Of a DNA stretch of 64,000 bases, positions 11,423 to 23,722 are shown piece after piece (the first letter of the stretch is position 1; each line of letters starts with the position of its first letter). The translations under genes were made by a program, and so were the position numbers. A model generated the notes under the pieces. That model was not told the DNA's origin. It worked only from the letters and a program-made list of their open reading frames with translations, and ran no database searches. Where the stretch lies: the NCBI GenBank assembly GCA_030998225.1, contig JAPYXD010000737.1, positions 2,976,001-3,040,000 on the forward strand, written 5' to 3'. This DNA comes from Diplolepis rosae. Lineage: Eukaryota; Arthropoda; Insecta; Hymenoptera; Diplolepididae.

Positions 11423-13705
11423 AAAAAATAATAATTAACACTTAGGGTCCTTAGACTCTGATCTGAATAAAGCGGCCAAGTGATGCGCGAGCACTCCGGA
11501 CTCAGATTTTCAGTAAGGTGGCCAAGTAATGCGCGAGTTCAATGGACGTCAGGACTGATATGAATGCAAAAATAGCCGCGTAATACGCGAGTTGAACAAA
11601 GTCTGATCTGAAAAGAGTGGCCAAGTAATGCGCGAGCTCTTCGGACTCAGATTTTCAGTAAGGTGGCCAAGTAATGCGCGAGTTCAATGGACGTCAGGAC
11701 TGATATAAATGCAAAAATAGCAGCGTAATACGCGAGATCAAACGAAGTCTGACCTAAATAAGGAGGCAAAGTAATGCGCGAATTCTTAGTACAGGATTTT
11801 TATATAAAGTGGCCAAGTAATGCGCGAGCTCTTCGGACTCTGGCTTAAAATTATGTGGCCAAGTAATTCGCGAGTTCAATGGACGTCAGGACTGATATAA
11901 ATGCAAAAATAGCCGCGTAATACGCGAGATCAAACGAAGTCTGACCTAAATAAGGAGGCAAAGTAATGCGCGAATTCTTAGGAGTACAGAATTTTTATAT
12001 AAAGTAGCCAAGTAATGCGCGAGCTCTTCGGACTCTGGCTTAAAATTATGTGGCCAAGTAATGCGCGAGTTCAATGGACGTCAGGACTGATATAAATACA
12101 AAAATGGCCGCTTATTACGGTATTTGAACGAAGTCTGATCTGAAAAGAGTGGCCAAGTAATGCGCGAATTCTTAGGGGTATAAGAATTTTTATAAAGTGG
12201 CCAAAAAATAATAATTAACACTTAGGGTCCTTAGACTCTGACCTGAATAAAGCGGCCAAGTAATGCGCGAGCACTTCGGACTCTAATTTACAGTAAAGTG
12301 GCCAAGTAATGCGCGAGTTCAATGGACGTCAGGACTGATACAAATGCAAAAATAGCCGCGTAATACGCGAGATCAAACGAAATCTGACCTAAATAAGGTG
12401 GCAAAGTAATGCGCGAATTCTTAGTACAGGATTTTTATATAAAGTGGCCAAGTAATGCGCGAGCTCTTCGGACTCTGGCTTAAAATTATGTGGCCAAGTA
12501 ATGCGCGAGTTCAATGGACGTCAGGACTGATATAAATGCAAAAATAGCCGCGTAATACGCGAGTTGAACAAAGTCTGATCTGAAAAGAGTGGCCAAGTAA
12601 TGCGCGAGCTCTTCGGACTCAGATTTTCAGTAAGGTGGCCAAGTAATGCGCGAGTTCAATGGACGTCAGGACTGATATAAATGCAAAAAGAGCAGCGTAA
12701 TACGCGAGATCAAACGAAGTCTGACCTAAATAAGGAGGCAAAGTAATGCGCGAATTCTTAGTACAGGATTTTTATATAAAGTGGCCAAGTAATGCGCGAG
12801 CTCTTCAGACTCTGGCTTAAAATTATGTGGCCAAGTAATTCGCGAGTTCAATGGACGTCAGGACTGATATAAATGCAAAAATAGCCGCGTAATACGCGAG
12901 ATCAAACAAAATCTGACCTAAATAAGGTGGCAAAGTAATGCGCGAATTCTTAGTACAGAATTTTTATATAAAGTGGCCAAGTAATGCGTGAGCTCTTCGG
13001 ACTCTGGCTTAAAATTATGTGGCCAAGTAATGCGCGAATTCTTAGTCCAGAATTTTTATATATAAAGTGTCCAAGTAATGCGCGAGTTCAATGGATGTCA
13101 GGACTGATATAAATACAAAAATGGGCGCGTAACACGCGAGTTGAACACAGTCTGACCTGAAAAGTGTGTCCAAGTAATGCGCGAATTCTTAGGGGTATAA
13201 GAATTTTTATAAAGTGGCCAAAAAATAATAATCAACACTTAGGGTCCTTAGACTCTGACCTGAATAAAGCGGCCAAGTAATGCGCGAGCACTTCGGACTC
13301 AGATTTTCAGTAAGGTGGCCAAGTAATGCGCGAGTTCAATGGACGTCAGGACTGATATAAATGCACAATTAGCCGCGTAATACGCGAGATCAAACGAAGT
13401 CTGATCTATAAGGAGGCAAAATAATGCGCGATTTCTTAGGACAGGATTTTTATATAAAGTGGCCAGGTAATGCGCGAGCTCTTCGGACTCTGGCTTAAAA
13501 TTATGTGGCCAAGTAATGCGCGAATTCTTAGTACAGAATTTTTATATATAAAGTGTCCAAGTAATGCGCGAGTTCACTGGACTTCAGGACTGATATAAAT
13601 ACAAAAATAGGCGCGTAATACGCGAGTTGAACACAGTCTGACCTGAAAAGAGTGGCCAAGTAAAGCGCGAATTCTTAGGGGTATAAGAATTTTTATAAAG
13701 TGGCC
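11423..13705 (+). repeat. M2 module, copy 1 (780+1017+486)
   Basis: Blocks are 11423-12202, 12203-13219 and 13220-13705. The 1017-bp block parses as G-H-A-D-E-F-A-B-H-A-D-E-F-A-D-E-F-E'-A-B-C. The B monomer near 12106 is damaged (CTTATTACGGTATTTGAACG), losing its dyad. The last block is 2 bp short because a D reads GATCTATAAGG. Confidence 0.92.
11961..12009 (+). repeat. Monomer class E'' (49 bp), E with 3-bp insertion
   Basis: It reads GAATTCTTAGGAGTACAG, three bases longer than E, and ends GTAGCC. It marks the 780-bp block; further copies lie near 17015-17063, 19300-19350, 24262-24310 and 27670-27718. The same type appears inverted on the right (CTCCTAAGAATTC near 32795, 35972, 48738, 52058), so it predates the inversion. 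Confidence 0.88.
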
Positions 13706-16473
13706 AAAAAATAATAATTAACACTTAGGGTCCTTAGACTCTGACCTGAATAAAGCGGCCAAGTAATGCGCGAGCACTCCGGACTCAGATTTTCAGTAAG
13801 GTGGCCAAGTAATGCGCGAGTTCAATGGACGTCAGGACTGAAATAAATGCAAAAATAGCCGCGTAATACGCGAGTTGAACAAAGTCTGATCTGAAAAGAG
13901 TGGCCAAGTAATGCGCGAGCTCTTCGGAATCAGATTTTCAGTAAGGTGGCCAAGTAATGCGCGAGTTCAATGGACGTCAGGACTGATATAAATGCAAAAA
14001 GAGCAGCGTAATACGCGAGATCAAACGAACTCTGACCTAAATAAGGAGGCAAAGTAATGCGCGAATTCTTAGTACAGGATTTTTATATAAAGTGGCCAAG
14101 TAATGCGCGAGCTCTTCGGACTCTGGCTTAAAATTATGTGGCCAAGTAATTCGCGAGTTCAATGGACGTCAGGACTGATATAAATGCAAAAATAGCCGCG
14201 TAATACGCGAGATCAAACAAAATCTGACCTAAATAAGGTGGCAAAGTAATGCGCGAATTCTTAGTACAGAATTTTTATATAAAGTGGCCAAGTAATGCGC
14301 GAGCTCTTCGGACTCTGGCTTAAAATTATGTGGCCAAGTAATGCGCGAATTCTTAGTGCATAATATTTATATATAAAGTGTCCAAGTAATGCGCGAGTTC
14401 ACTGGACTTCAGGACTGATATAAATACAAAAATAGGCGCGTAATACGCGAGTTGAACGCAGTCTGAACTGAAAAGAGTGGCCAAGTAATGCGCGAATTCT
14501 TAGGGGTATAAGAATTTTTATAAAGTGGCCAAAAAATAATAATTAACAGTTAGGGTCCTTAGACTCTGACCTGAATAATGCGGCCAAGTAATGCGCGAGC
14601 ACTTCGGACTCAGATTTTCAGTAAGGTGGCCAAGTAATGCGCGAGTTCAATGGACGTCAGGACTGATATAAATGCAAAAATAGCCGCGTAATACGCGAGT
14701 TGAACAAAGTCTGATCTGAAAAGAGTGGCCAAGTAATGCGCGAGCTCTTCGGACTCAGATTTTGAGTAAGGTGGCCAAGTAATGCGCGAGTTCAATGGAC
14801 GTCAGGACTGATATAAATGCAAAAATAGCAGCGTAATACGCGAGATCAAACGAAGTCTGACCTAAATAAGGAGGCAAAGTAATGCGCGAATTCTTAGTAC
14901 AGAATTTTTATATATAAAGTGTCCAAGTAATGCGCGAGTTCAATGGACGTCAGGACTGATATAAATAGAAAAATAGGCGCGTAATACGCGAGTTGAACGC
15001 AGTCTGACCTGAAAAGAGTGGCCAAGTAATGCGCGAATTCTTAGGGGTATAAGAATTTTTATAAAGTGGCCAAAAAATAATAATTAACACTTAGGGTCCT
15101 TAGACTCTGACCTGAATAAAGCGGCCAAGTAATGCGCGAGCACTTCGGACTCAGATTTTCAGTAAGGTGGCCAAGTAATGCGCGAGTTCAATGGACGTCA
15201 GGACTGATATAAATGCAAAAATAGCCGCGTAATACGCGAGTTGAACAAAGTCTGATCTGAAAAGAGTGGCCAAGTAATGCGCGAGCTCTTCGGACTCAGA
15301 TTTTCAGTAAGGTGGCCAAGTAATGCGCGAGTTCAATGGACGTCAGGACTGATATAAATGGAAAAAAAGCAGCGTAATACGCGAGATCAAACGAAGTCTG
15401 ACCTAAATAAGGAGGCAAAGTAATGCGCGAATTCTTAGTACAGGATTTTTATATAAAGTGGCCAAGTAATGCGCGAGCTCTTCGGACTCTGGCTTAAAAT
15501 TATGTGGCCAAGTAATTCGCGAGTTCAATGGACGTCAGGACTGATATAAATGCAAAAATAGCCGCGTAATACGCGAGATCAAACAAAATCTGACCTAAAT
15601 AAGGTGGCAAAGTAATGCGCGAATTCTTAGTACAGAATTTTTATATAAAGTGGCCAAGTAATGCGCGAGCTCTTCGGACTCTGGCTTAAAATTATGTGGC
15701 CAAGTAATGCGCGAATTCTTAGTACAGAATTTTTATATATAAAGTGTCCAAGTAATGCGCGAGTTCAATGGACGTCAGGACTGATATAAATACAAAAATA
15801 GGCGCGTAATACGCGAGTTGTACGCAGTCTGACCTGAAAAGTGTGGCCAAGTAATGCGCGAGCTCTTCGGACTCAGATTTTCAGTAAGGTGGCCAAGTAA
15901 TGCGCGAGTTCAATGGACGTCAGGACTGATATAAATGCAAAAAAAGCAGCGTAATACGCGAGATCAAACGAAGTCTGACCTAAATAAGGAGGCAAAGTAA
16001 TGCGCGAATTCTTAGTACAGGATTTTTATATAAAGTGGCCAAGTAATGCGCGAGCTCTTCGGACTCTGGCTTAAAATTATGTGGCCAAGTAATTCGCGAG
16101 TTCAATGGACGTCAGGACTGATATAAATGCAAAAATAGCCGCGTAATACGCGAGATCAAACGAAGTCTGACCTAAATAAGGAGGCAAAATAATGCGCGAA
16201 TTCTTAGGACAGGATTTTTATATAAAGTGGCCAAGTAATGCGCGAGCTCTTCGGACTCTGGCTTAAAATTATGTGGCCAAGTAATGCGCGAATTCTTAGT
16301 ACAGAATTTTTATATATAAAGTGTCCAAGTAATGCGCGAGTTCACTGGACTTCAGGACTGATATAAATACAAAAATAGGCGCGTAATACGCGAGTTGAAC
16401 GCAGTCTGACCTGAAAAGAGTGGCCAAGTAAAGCGCGAATTCTTAGGGGTATAAGAATTTTTATAAAGTGGCC
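13706..16473 (+). repeat. M1-like module with fused 1402-bp block
   Basis: Blocks are 13706-14530, 14531-15071 and 15072-16473. The 1402-bp block lacks an internal C-G. Near 15836-15860 a B is joined straight to an H (GTGTGGCCAAG then GAGCTCTTCGG), continuing A-D-E-F-A-D-E-F-E'-A-B-C. Its length equals the sum of its 29 monomers, so two blocks were probably fused by recombination at the B position. Confidence 0.9.
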
Positions 16474-18758
16474 AAAAAATAATAATTAACACTTAGGGTC
16501 CTTAGACTCTGATCTGAATAAAGCGGCCAAGTGATGCGCGAGCACTCCGGACTCAGATTTTCAGTAAGGTGGCCAAGTAATGCGCGAGTTCAATGGACGT
16601 CAGGACTGATATGAATGCAAAAATAGCCGCGTAATACGCGAGTTGAACAAAGTCTGATCTGAAAAGAGTGGCCAAGTAATGCGCGAGCTCTTCGGACTCA
16701 GATTTTCAGTAAGGTGGCCAAGTAATGCGCGAGTTCAATGGACGTCAGGACTGATATAAATGCAAAAATAGCAGCGTAATACGCGAGATCAAACGAAGTC
16801 TGACCTAAATAAGGAGGCAAAGTAATGCGCGAATTCTTAGTACAGGATTTTTATATAAAGTGGCCAAGTAATGCGCGAGCTCTTCGGACTCTGGCTTAAA
16901 ATTATGTGGCCAAGTAATTCGCGAGTTCAATGGACGTCAGGACTGATATAAATGCAAAAATAGCCGCGTAATACGCGAGATCAAACGAAGTCTGACCTAA
17001 ATAAGGAGGCAAAGTAATGCGCGAATTCTTAGGAGTACAGAATTTTTATATAAAGTAGCCAAGTAATGCGCGAGCTCTTCGGACTCTGGCTTAAAATTAT
17101 GTGGCCAAGTAATGCGCGAGTTCAATGGACGTCAGGACTGATATAAATGCAAAAATAGCCGCGTAATACGCGAGTTGAACGAAGTCTGATCTGAAAAGAG
17201 TGGCCAAGTAATGCGCGAATTCTTAGGGGTATAAGAATTTTTATAAAGTGGCCAAAAAATAATAATTAACACTTAGGGTCCTTAGACTCTGACCTGAATA
17301 AAGCGGCCAAGTAATGCGCGAGCACTTCGGACTCTAATTTACAGTAATGTGGCCAAGTAATGCGCGAGTTCAATGGACGTCAGGCCTGATATAAATTCAA
17401 AAATATACTCGTAATACGCGAGATCAAACGAAATCTGACCTAAATAAGGTGGCAAAGTAATGCGCGAATTCTTAGTACAGAATTTCTATATAAAGTGGCC
17501 AAGTAATGCGCGAGCTCTTCAGACTCTGGCTTAAAATTATGTGGCCAAGTAATGCGCGAGTTCAATGGACGTCAGGACTGATATAAATGCAAAAATAGCC
17601 GCGTAATACGCGAGTTGAACAAAGTCTGATCTGAAAAGAGTGGCCAAGTAATGCGCGAGCTCTTCGGACTCAGATTTTCAGTAAGGTGGCCAAGTAATTC
17701 GCGAGTTCAATGGACGTCAGGACTGATATAAATGCAAAAATAGCAGCGTAATACGCGAGATCAAACGAATTCTGACCTAAATAAGGTGGCAAAGTAATGC
17801 GCGAATTCTTAGTACAGAATTTCTATATAAAGTGGCCAAGTAATGCGCGAGCTCTTCAGACTCTGGCTTAAAATTATGTGGCCAAGTAATTCGCGAGTTC
17901 AATGGACGTCAGGACTGATATAAATGCAAAAATAGCCGCGTAATACGCGAGATCAAACAAAATCTGACCTAAATAAGGTGGCAAAGTAATGCGCGAATTC
18001 TTAGTACAGAATTTTTATATAAAGTGGCCAAGTAATGCGCGAGCTCTTCGGACTCTGGCTTAAAATTATGTGGCCAAGTAATGCGCGAATTCTTAGTGCA
18101 GAATTTTTATATATAAAGTGTCCAAGTAATGCGCGAGTTCAATGGATGTCAGGACTGATATAAATACAAAAATGGGCGCGTAACACGCGAGTTGAACACA
18201 GTCTGACCTGAAAAGTGTGTCCAAGTAATGCGCGAATTCTTAGGGGTATAAGAATTTTTATAAAGTGGCCAAAAAATAATAATTAACACTTAGGGTCCTT
18301 AGACTCTGACCTGAATAAAGCGGCCAAGTAATGCGCGAGCACTTCGGACTCAGATTTTCAGTAAGGTGGCCAAGTAATGCGCGAGTTCAATGGACGTCAG
18401 GACTGATATAAATGCACAATTAGCCGCGTAATACGCGAGATCAAACGAAGTCTGAACTCAATAAGGAGGCAAAATAATGCGCGAATTCTTAGGACAGGAT
18501 TTTTATATAAAGTGGCCAAGTAATGCGCGAGCTCTTCGGACTCTGGCTTAAAATTATGTGGCCAAGTAATGCGCGAATTCTTAGTACAGAATTTTTATAT
18601 ATAAAGTGTCCAAGTAATGCGCGAGTTCACTGGACTTCAGGACTGATATAAATACAAAAATAGGCGCGTAATACGCGAATTGAACGCAGTCTGACCTGAA
18701 AAGAGTGGCCAAGTAAAGCGCGACTTCTTAGGGGTATAAGAATTTTTATAAAGTGGCC
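16474..18758 (+). repeat. M2 module, copy 2
   Basis: Blocks are 16474-17253 (780), 17254-18270 (1017) and 18271-18758 (488). A diverged A lies near 17380-17410 (CAGGCCTGAT, AAAATATACTCG). The 1017 block keeps B with CACGCGAGTTGAACAC near 18184. Confidence 0.92.
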
Positions 18759-21043
18759 AAAAAATAATAATTAACACTTAGGGTCCTTAGACTCTGACCT
18801 GAATAAAGCGGCCAAGTGATGCGCGAGCACTTCGGACTCAGATTTTCAGTAAGGTGGCCAAGTAATACGCGAGTTCAATGGACGTCAGGACTGATATGAA
18901 TGCAAAAATAGCCGCGTAATACGCGAGTTGAACAAAGTCTGATCTGAAAAGAGTGGCCAAGTAATGCGCGAGCTCTTCGGACTCAGATTTTCAGTAAGGT
19001 GGCCAAGTAATGCGCGAGTTCAATGGACGTCAGGACTGATATAAATGCAAAAATAGCAGCGTAATACGCGAGATCAAACGAAGTCTGACCTAAATAAGGA
19101 GGCAAAGTAATGCGCGAATTCTTAGTACAGGATTTTTATATAAAGTGGCCAAGTAATGCGCGAGCTCTTCGGACTCTGGCTTAAAATTATGTGGCCAAGT
19201 AATTCGCGAGTTCAATGGACGTCAGGACTGATATAAATGCAAAAATAGCCGCGTAATACGCGAGATCAAACGAAGTCTGACCTAAATAAGGAGGCAAAGT
19301 AATGCGCGAATTCTTAGGAGTACAGAATTTTTATATAAAGTAGCCAAGTAATGCGCGAGCTCTTCGGACTCTGGCTTAAAATTATGTGGCCAAGTAATGC
19401 GCGAGTTCAATGGACGTCAGGACTGATATAAATACAAAAATAGCCGCGTAATACGCGATTTTAACGAAGTCTGATCTGAAAAGAGTGGCCAAGTAATGCG
19501 CGAATTCTTAGGGGTATAAGAATTTTTATAAAGTGGCCAAAAAATAATAATTAACACTTAGGGTCCTTAGACTCTGACCTGAATAAAGCGGCCAAGTAAT
19601 GCGCGAGCACTTCGGACTCTAATTTAAAGTAAAGTGGCCAAGTAATGCGCGAGTTCAATGGACGTCAGGACTGATACAAATGCAAAAATAGCCGCGTAAT
19701 ACGCGAGATCAAACGAAATCTGACCTAAATAAGGTGGCAAAGTAGTGCGCGAATTCTTAGTACAGGATTTTTATATAAAGTGGCCAAGTAATGCGCGAGC
19801 TCTTCAGACTCTGGCTTAAAATTATGTGGCCAAGTAATGCGCGAGTTCAATGGACGTCAGGACTGATATAAATGCAAAAATAGCCGCGTAATACGCGAGT
19901 TGAACAAAGTCTGATCTGAAAAGAGTGGCCAAGTAATGCGCGAGCTCTTCGGACTCAGATTTTCAGTAAGGTGGCCAAGTAATGCGCGAGTTCAATGGAC
20001 GTCAGGACTGATATAAATGCAAAAAGAGCAGCGTAATACGCGAGATCAAACGAACTCTGACCTAAATAAGGAGGCAAAGTAATGCGCGAATTCTTAGTAC
20101 AGGATTTTTATATAAAGTGGCCAAGTAATGCGCGAGCTCTTCAGACTCTGGCTTAAAATTATGTGGCCAAGTAATTCGCGAGTTCAATGGACGTCAGGAC
20201 TGATATAAATGCAAAAATAGCCGCGTAATACGCGAGATCAAACAAAATCTGACCTAAATAAGGTGGCAAAGTAATGCGCGAATTCTTAGTACAGAATTTT
20301 TATATAAAGTGGCCAAGTAATGCGCGAGCTCTTCGGACTCTGGCTTAAAATTATGTGGCCAAGTAATGCGCGAATTCTTAGTGCAGAATTTTTATATATA
20401 AAGTGTCCAAGTAATGCGCGAGTTCAATGGATGTCAGGACTGATATAAATACAAAAATGGGCGCGTAACACGCGAGTTGAACACAGTCTGACCTGAAAAG
20501 TGTGTCCAAGTAATGCGCGAATTCTTAGGGGTATAAGAATTTTTATAAAGTGGCCAAAAAATAATAATTAACACTTAGGGTCCTTAGACTCTGACCTGAA
20601 TAAAGCGGCCAAGTAATGCGCGAGCACTTCGGACTCAGATTTTCAGTAAGGTGGCCAAGTAATGCGCGAGTTCAATGGACGTCAGGACTGATATAAATGC
20701 ACAATTAGCCGCGTAATACGCGAGATCAAACGAAGTCTGATCTAAATAAGGAGGCAAAATAATGCGCGAATTCTTAGGACAGGATTTTTATATAAAGTGG
20801 CCAAGTAATGCGCGAGCTCTTCGGACTCTGGCTTAAAATTATGTGGCCAAGTAATGCGCGAATTCTTAGTACAGAATTTTTATATATAAAGTGTCCAAGT
20901 AATGCGCGAGTTCACTGGACTTCAGGACTGATATAAATACAAAAATAGGCGCGTAATACGCGAATTGAACGCAGTCTGACCTGAAAAGAGTGGCCAAGTA
21001 AAGCGCGAATTCTTAGGGGTATAAGAATTTTTATAAAGTGGCC
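18759..21043 (+). repeat. M2 module, copy 3 (tandem with copy 2)
   Basis: Blocks are 18759-19538, 19539-20555 and 20556-21043, total 2285 bp, identical in length to the preceding module. This is the only place where two M2 modules lie directly in tandem, which fits a simple unequal exchange. Confidence 0.92.
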
Positions 21044-23722
21044 AAAAAATAATAATTAACACTTAGGGTCCTTAGACTCTGACCTGAATAAAGCGGCCAA
21101 GTGATGCGCGAGCACTCCGGACTCAGATTTTCAGTAAGGTGGCCAAGTAATGCGCGAGTTCAATGGACGTCAGGACTGATATGAATGCAAAAATAGCCGC
21201 GTAATACGCGAGTTGAACAAAGTCTGATCTGAAAAGAGTGGCCAAGGAATGCGCGAGCTCTTCGGACTCAAATTTTCAGTAAGGTGGCCAAGTACTGCGC
21301 GCGTTCAATGGACGTCCGGACTTAAATAAATGCAAAAAGAGCAGCGTAATACGCGAGATCAAACGAAGTCTGACCTAAATAAGGAGGCAAAGTAATGCGC
21401 GAATTCTTAGTACAGGATTTTTATATAAAGTGGCCAAGTAATGCGCGAGCTCTTCGGACTCTGGCTTAAAATTATGTGGCCAAGTAATTCGCGAGTTCAA
21501 TGGACGTCAGGACTGATATAAATGCAAAAATAGCCGCGTAATACGCGAGATCAAACAAAATCTGACCTAAATAAGGTGGCAAAGTAATGCGCGAATTCTT
21601 AGTACAGAATTTTTATATAAAGTGGCCAAGTAATGCGCGAGCTCTTCGGACTCTGGCTTAAAATTATGTGGCCAAGTAATGCGCGAATTCTTAGTACAGA
21701 ATTTTTATATATAAAGTGTCCAAGTAATGCGCGAGTTCACTGGACGTCATGACTGATATAAATACAAAAATAGGCGCGTAATACGCGAGTTGAACGAAGT
21801 CTGAACTGAAAAGAGTGGCCAAGTAATGCGCGAATTCTTAGGGGTATAAGAATTTTTATAAAGTGGCCAAAAAATAATAATTAACACTTAGGGTCCTTAG
21901 ACTCTGACCTGAATAATGCGGCCAAGTAATGCGCGAGCACTTCGGACTCAGATTTTCAGTAAGGTGGCCAAGTAATGCGCGAGTTCAATGGACGTCAGGA
22001 CTGATATAAATGCAAAAATAGCCGCGTAATACGCGAGTTGAACAAAGTCTGATCTGAAAAGAGTGGCCAAGTAATGCGCGAGCTAATCGGACTCAGATTT
22101 TAAGTAAGGTGGCCAAGTAATGCGCGAGTTCAATGGACGTCAGGACTGATATAAATGCAAAAATAGCAGCGTAATACGCGAGATCAAACGAAGTCTGACC
22201 TAAATAAGGAGGCAAAGTAATGCGCGAATTCTTAGTACAGAATTTTTATATATAAAGTGTCCAAGTAAAGCGCGAATTCAATGGACGTCAGGACTGATAT
22301 AAATACAAAAATAGGCGCGTAATACGCGAGTTGAACGCAGTCTGACCTGAAAAGAGTGGCCAAGTAATGCGCGAATTCTTAGGGGTATAAGAATTTTTAT
22401 AAAGTGGCCAAAAAATAATAATTAACACTTAGGGTCCTTAGACTCTGACCTGAATAAAGCGGCCAAGTAATGCGCGAGCACTTCGGACTCAGATTTTCAG
22501 TAAGGTGGCCAAGTAATGCGCGAGTTCAATGGACGTCAGGACTGATATAAATGCAAAAATAGCCGCGTAATACGCGAGTTGAACAAAGTCTGATCTGAAA
22601 AGAGTGGCCAAGTAATGCGCGAGCTCTTCGGACTCAGATTTTCAGTAAGGTGGCCAAGTAATGCGCGAGTTCAATGGACGTCAGGACTGATATAAATGCA
22701 AAAAGAGCAGCGTAATACGCGAGATCAAACGAAGTCTGACCTAAATAAGGAGGCAAAGTAATGCGCGAATTCTTAGTACAGGATTTTTATATAAAGTGGC
22801 CAAGTAATGCGCGAGCTCTTCGGACTCTGGCTTAAAATTATGTGGCCAAGTAATTCGCGAGTTCAATGGACGTCAGGACTGATATAAATGCAAAAATAGC
22901 CGCGTAATACGCGAGATCAAACAAAATCTGACCTAAATAAGGTGGCAAAGTAATGCGCGAATTCTTAGTACAGAATTTTTATATAAAGTGGCCAAGTAAT
23001 GCGCGAGCTCTTCGGACTCTGGCTTAAAATTATGTGGCCAAGTAATGCGCGAATTCTTAGTGCAGAATTTTTATATATAAAGTGTCCAAGTAATGCGCGA
23101 GTTCAATGGATGTCAGGACTGATATAAATACAAAAATGGGCGCGTAATACGCGAGTTGAACGCAGTCTGACCTTAAAATTGTGGCCAAGTAATGCGCGAA
23201 TTCTTAGGGGTATAAGAATTTTTATAAAGTGGCCAAAAAATAATAATTAACACTTAGGGTCCTTAGACTCTGACCTGAATAAAGCGGCCAAGTAATGCGC
23301 GAGCACTTCGGACTCAGATTTTCAGTAAGGTGGCCAAGTAATGCGCGAGTTCAATGGACGTCAGGACTGATATAAATGCACAATTAGCCGCGTAATACGC
23401 GAGATCAAACGAAGTCTGATCTAAATAAGGAGGCAAAATAATGCGCGAATTCTTAGGACAGGATTTTTATATAAAGTGGCCAAGTAATGCGCGAGCTCTT
23501 CGGATTCTGGCTTAAAATTATGTGGCCAAGTAATGCGCGAATTCTTAGTACAGAATTTTTATATATAAAGTGTCCAAGTAATGCGCGAGTTCACTGGACT
23601 TCAGGACTGATATAAATACAAAAATAGGCGCGTAATACGCGAGTTGAACGCAGTCTGACCTGAAAAGAGTGGCCAAGTAAAGCGCGAATTCTTAGGGGTA
23701 TAAGAATTTTTATAAAGTGGCC
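21044..23722 (+). repeat. M1 module, copy 3
   Basis: Blocks are 21044-21868, 21869-22409, 22410-23234 and 23235-23722, again 2679 bp. The first H and A near 21246-21330 carry a cluster of substitutions (AAGGAATGCG, AGTACTGCGCGCG, GTCCGGACTTAAATAAATG). Confidence 0.92.
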
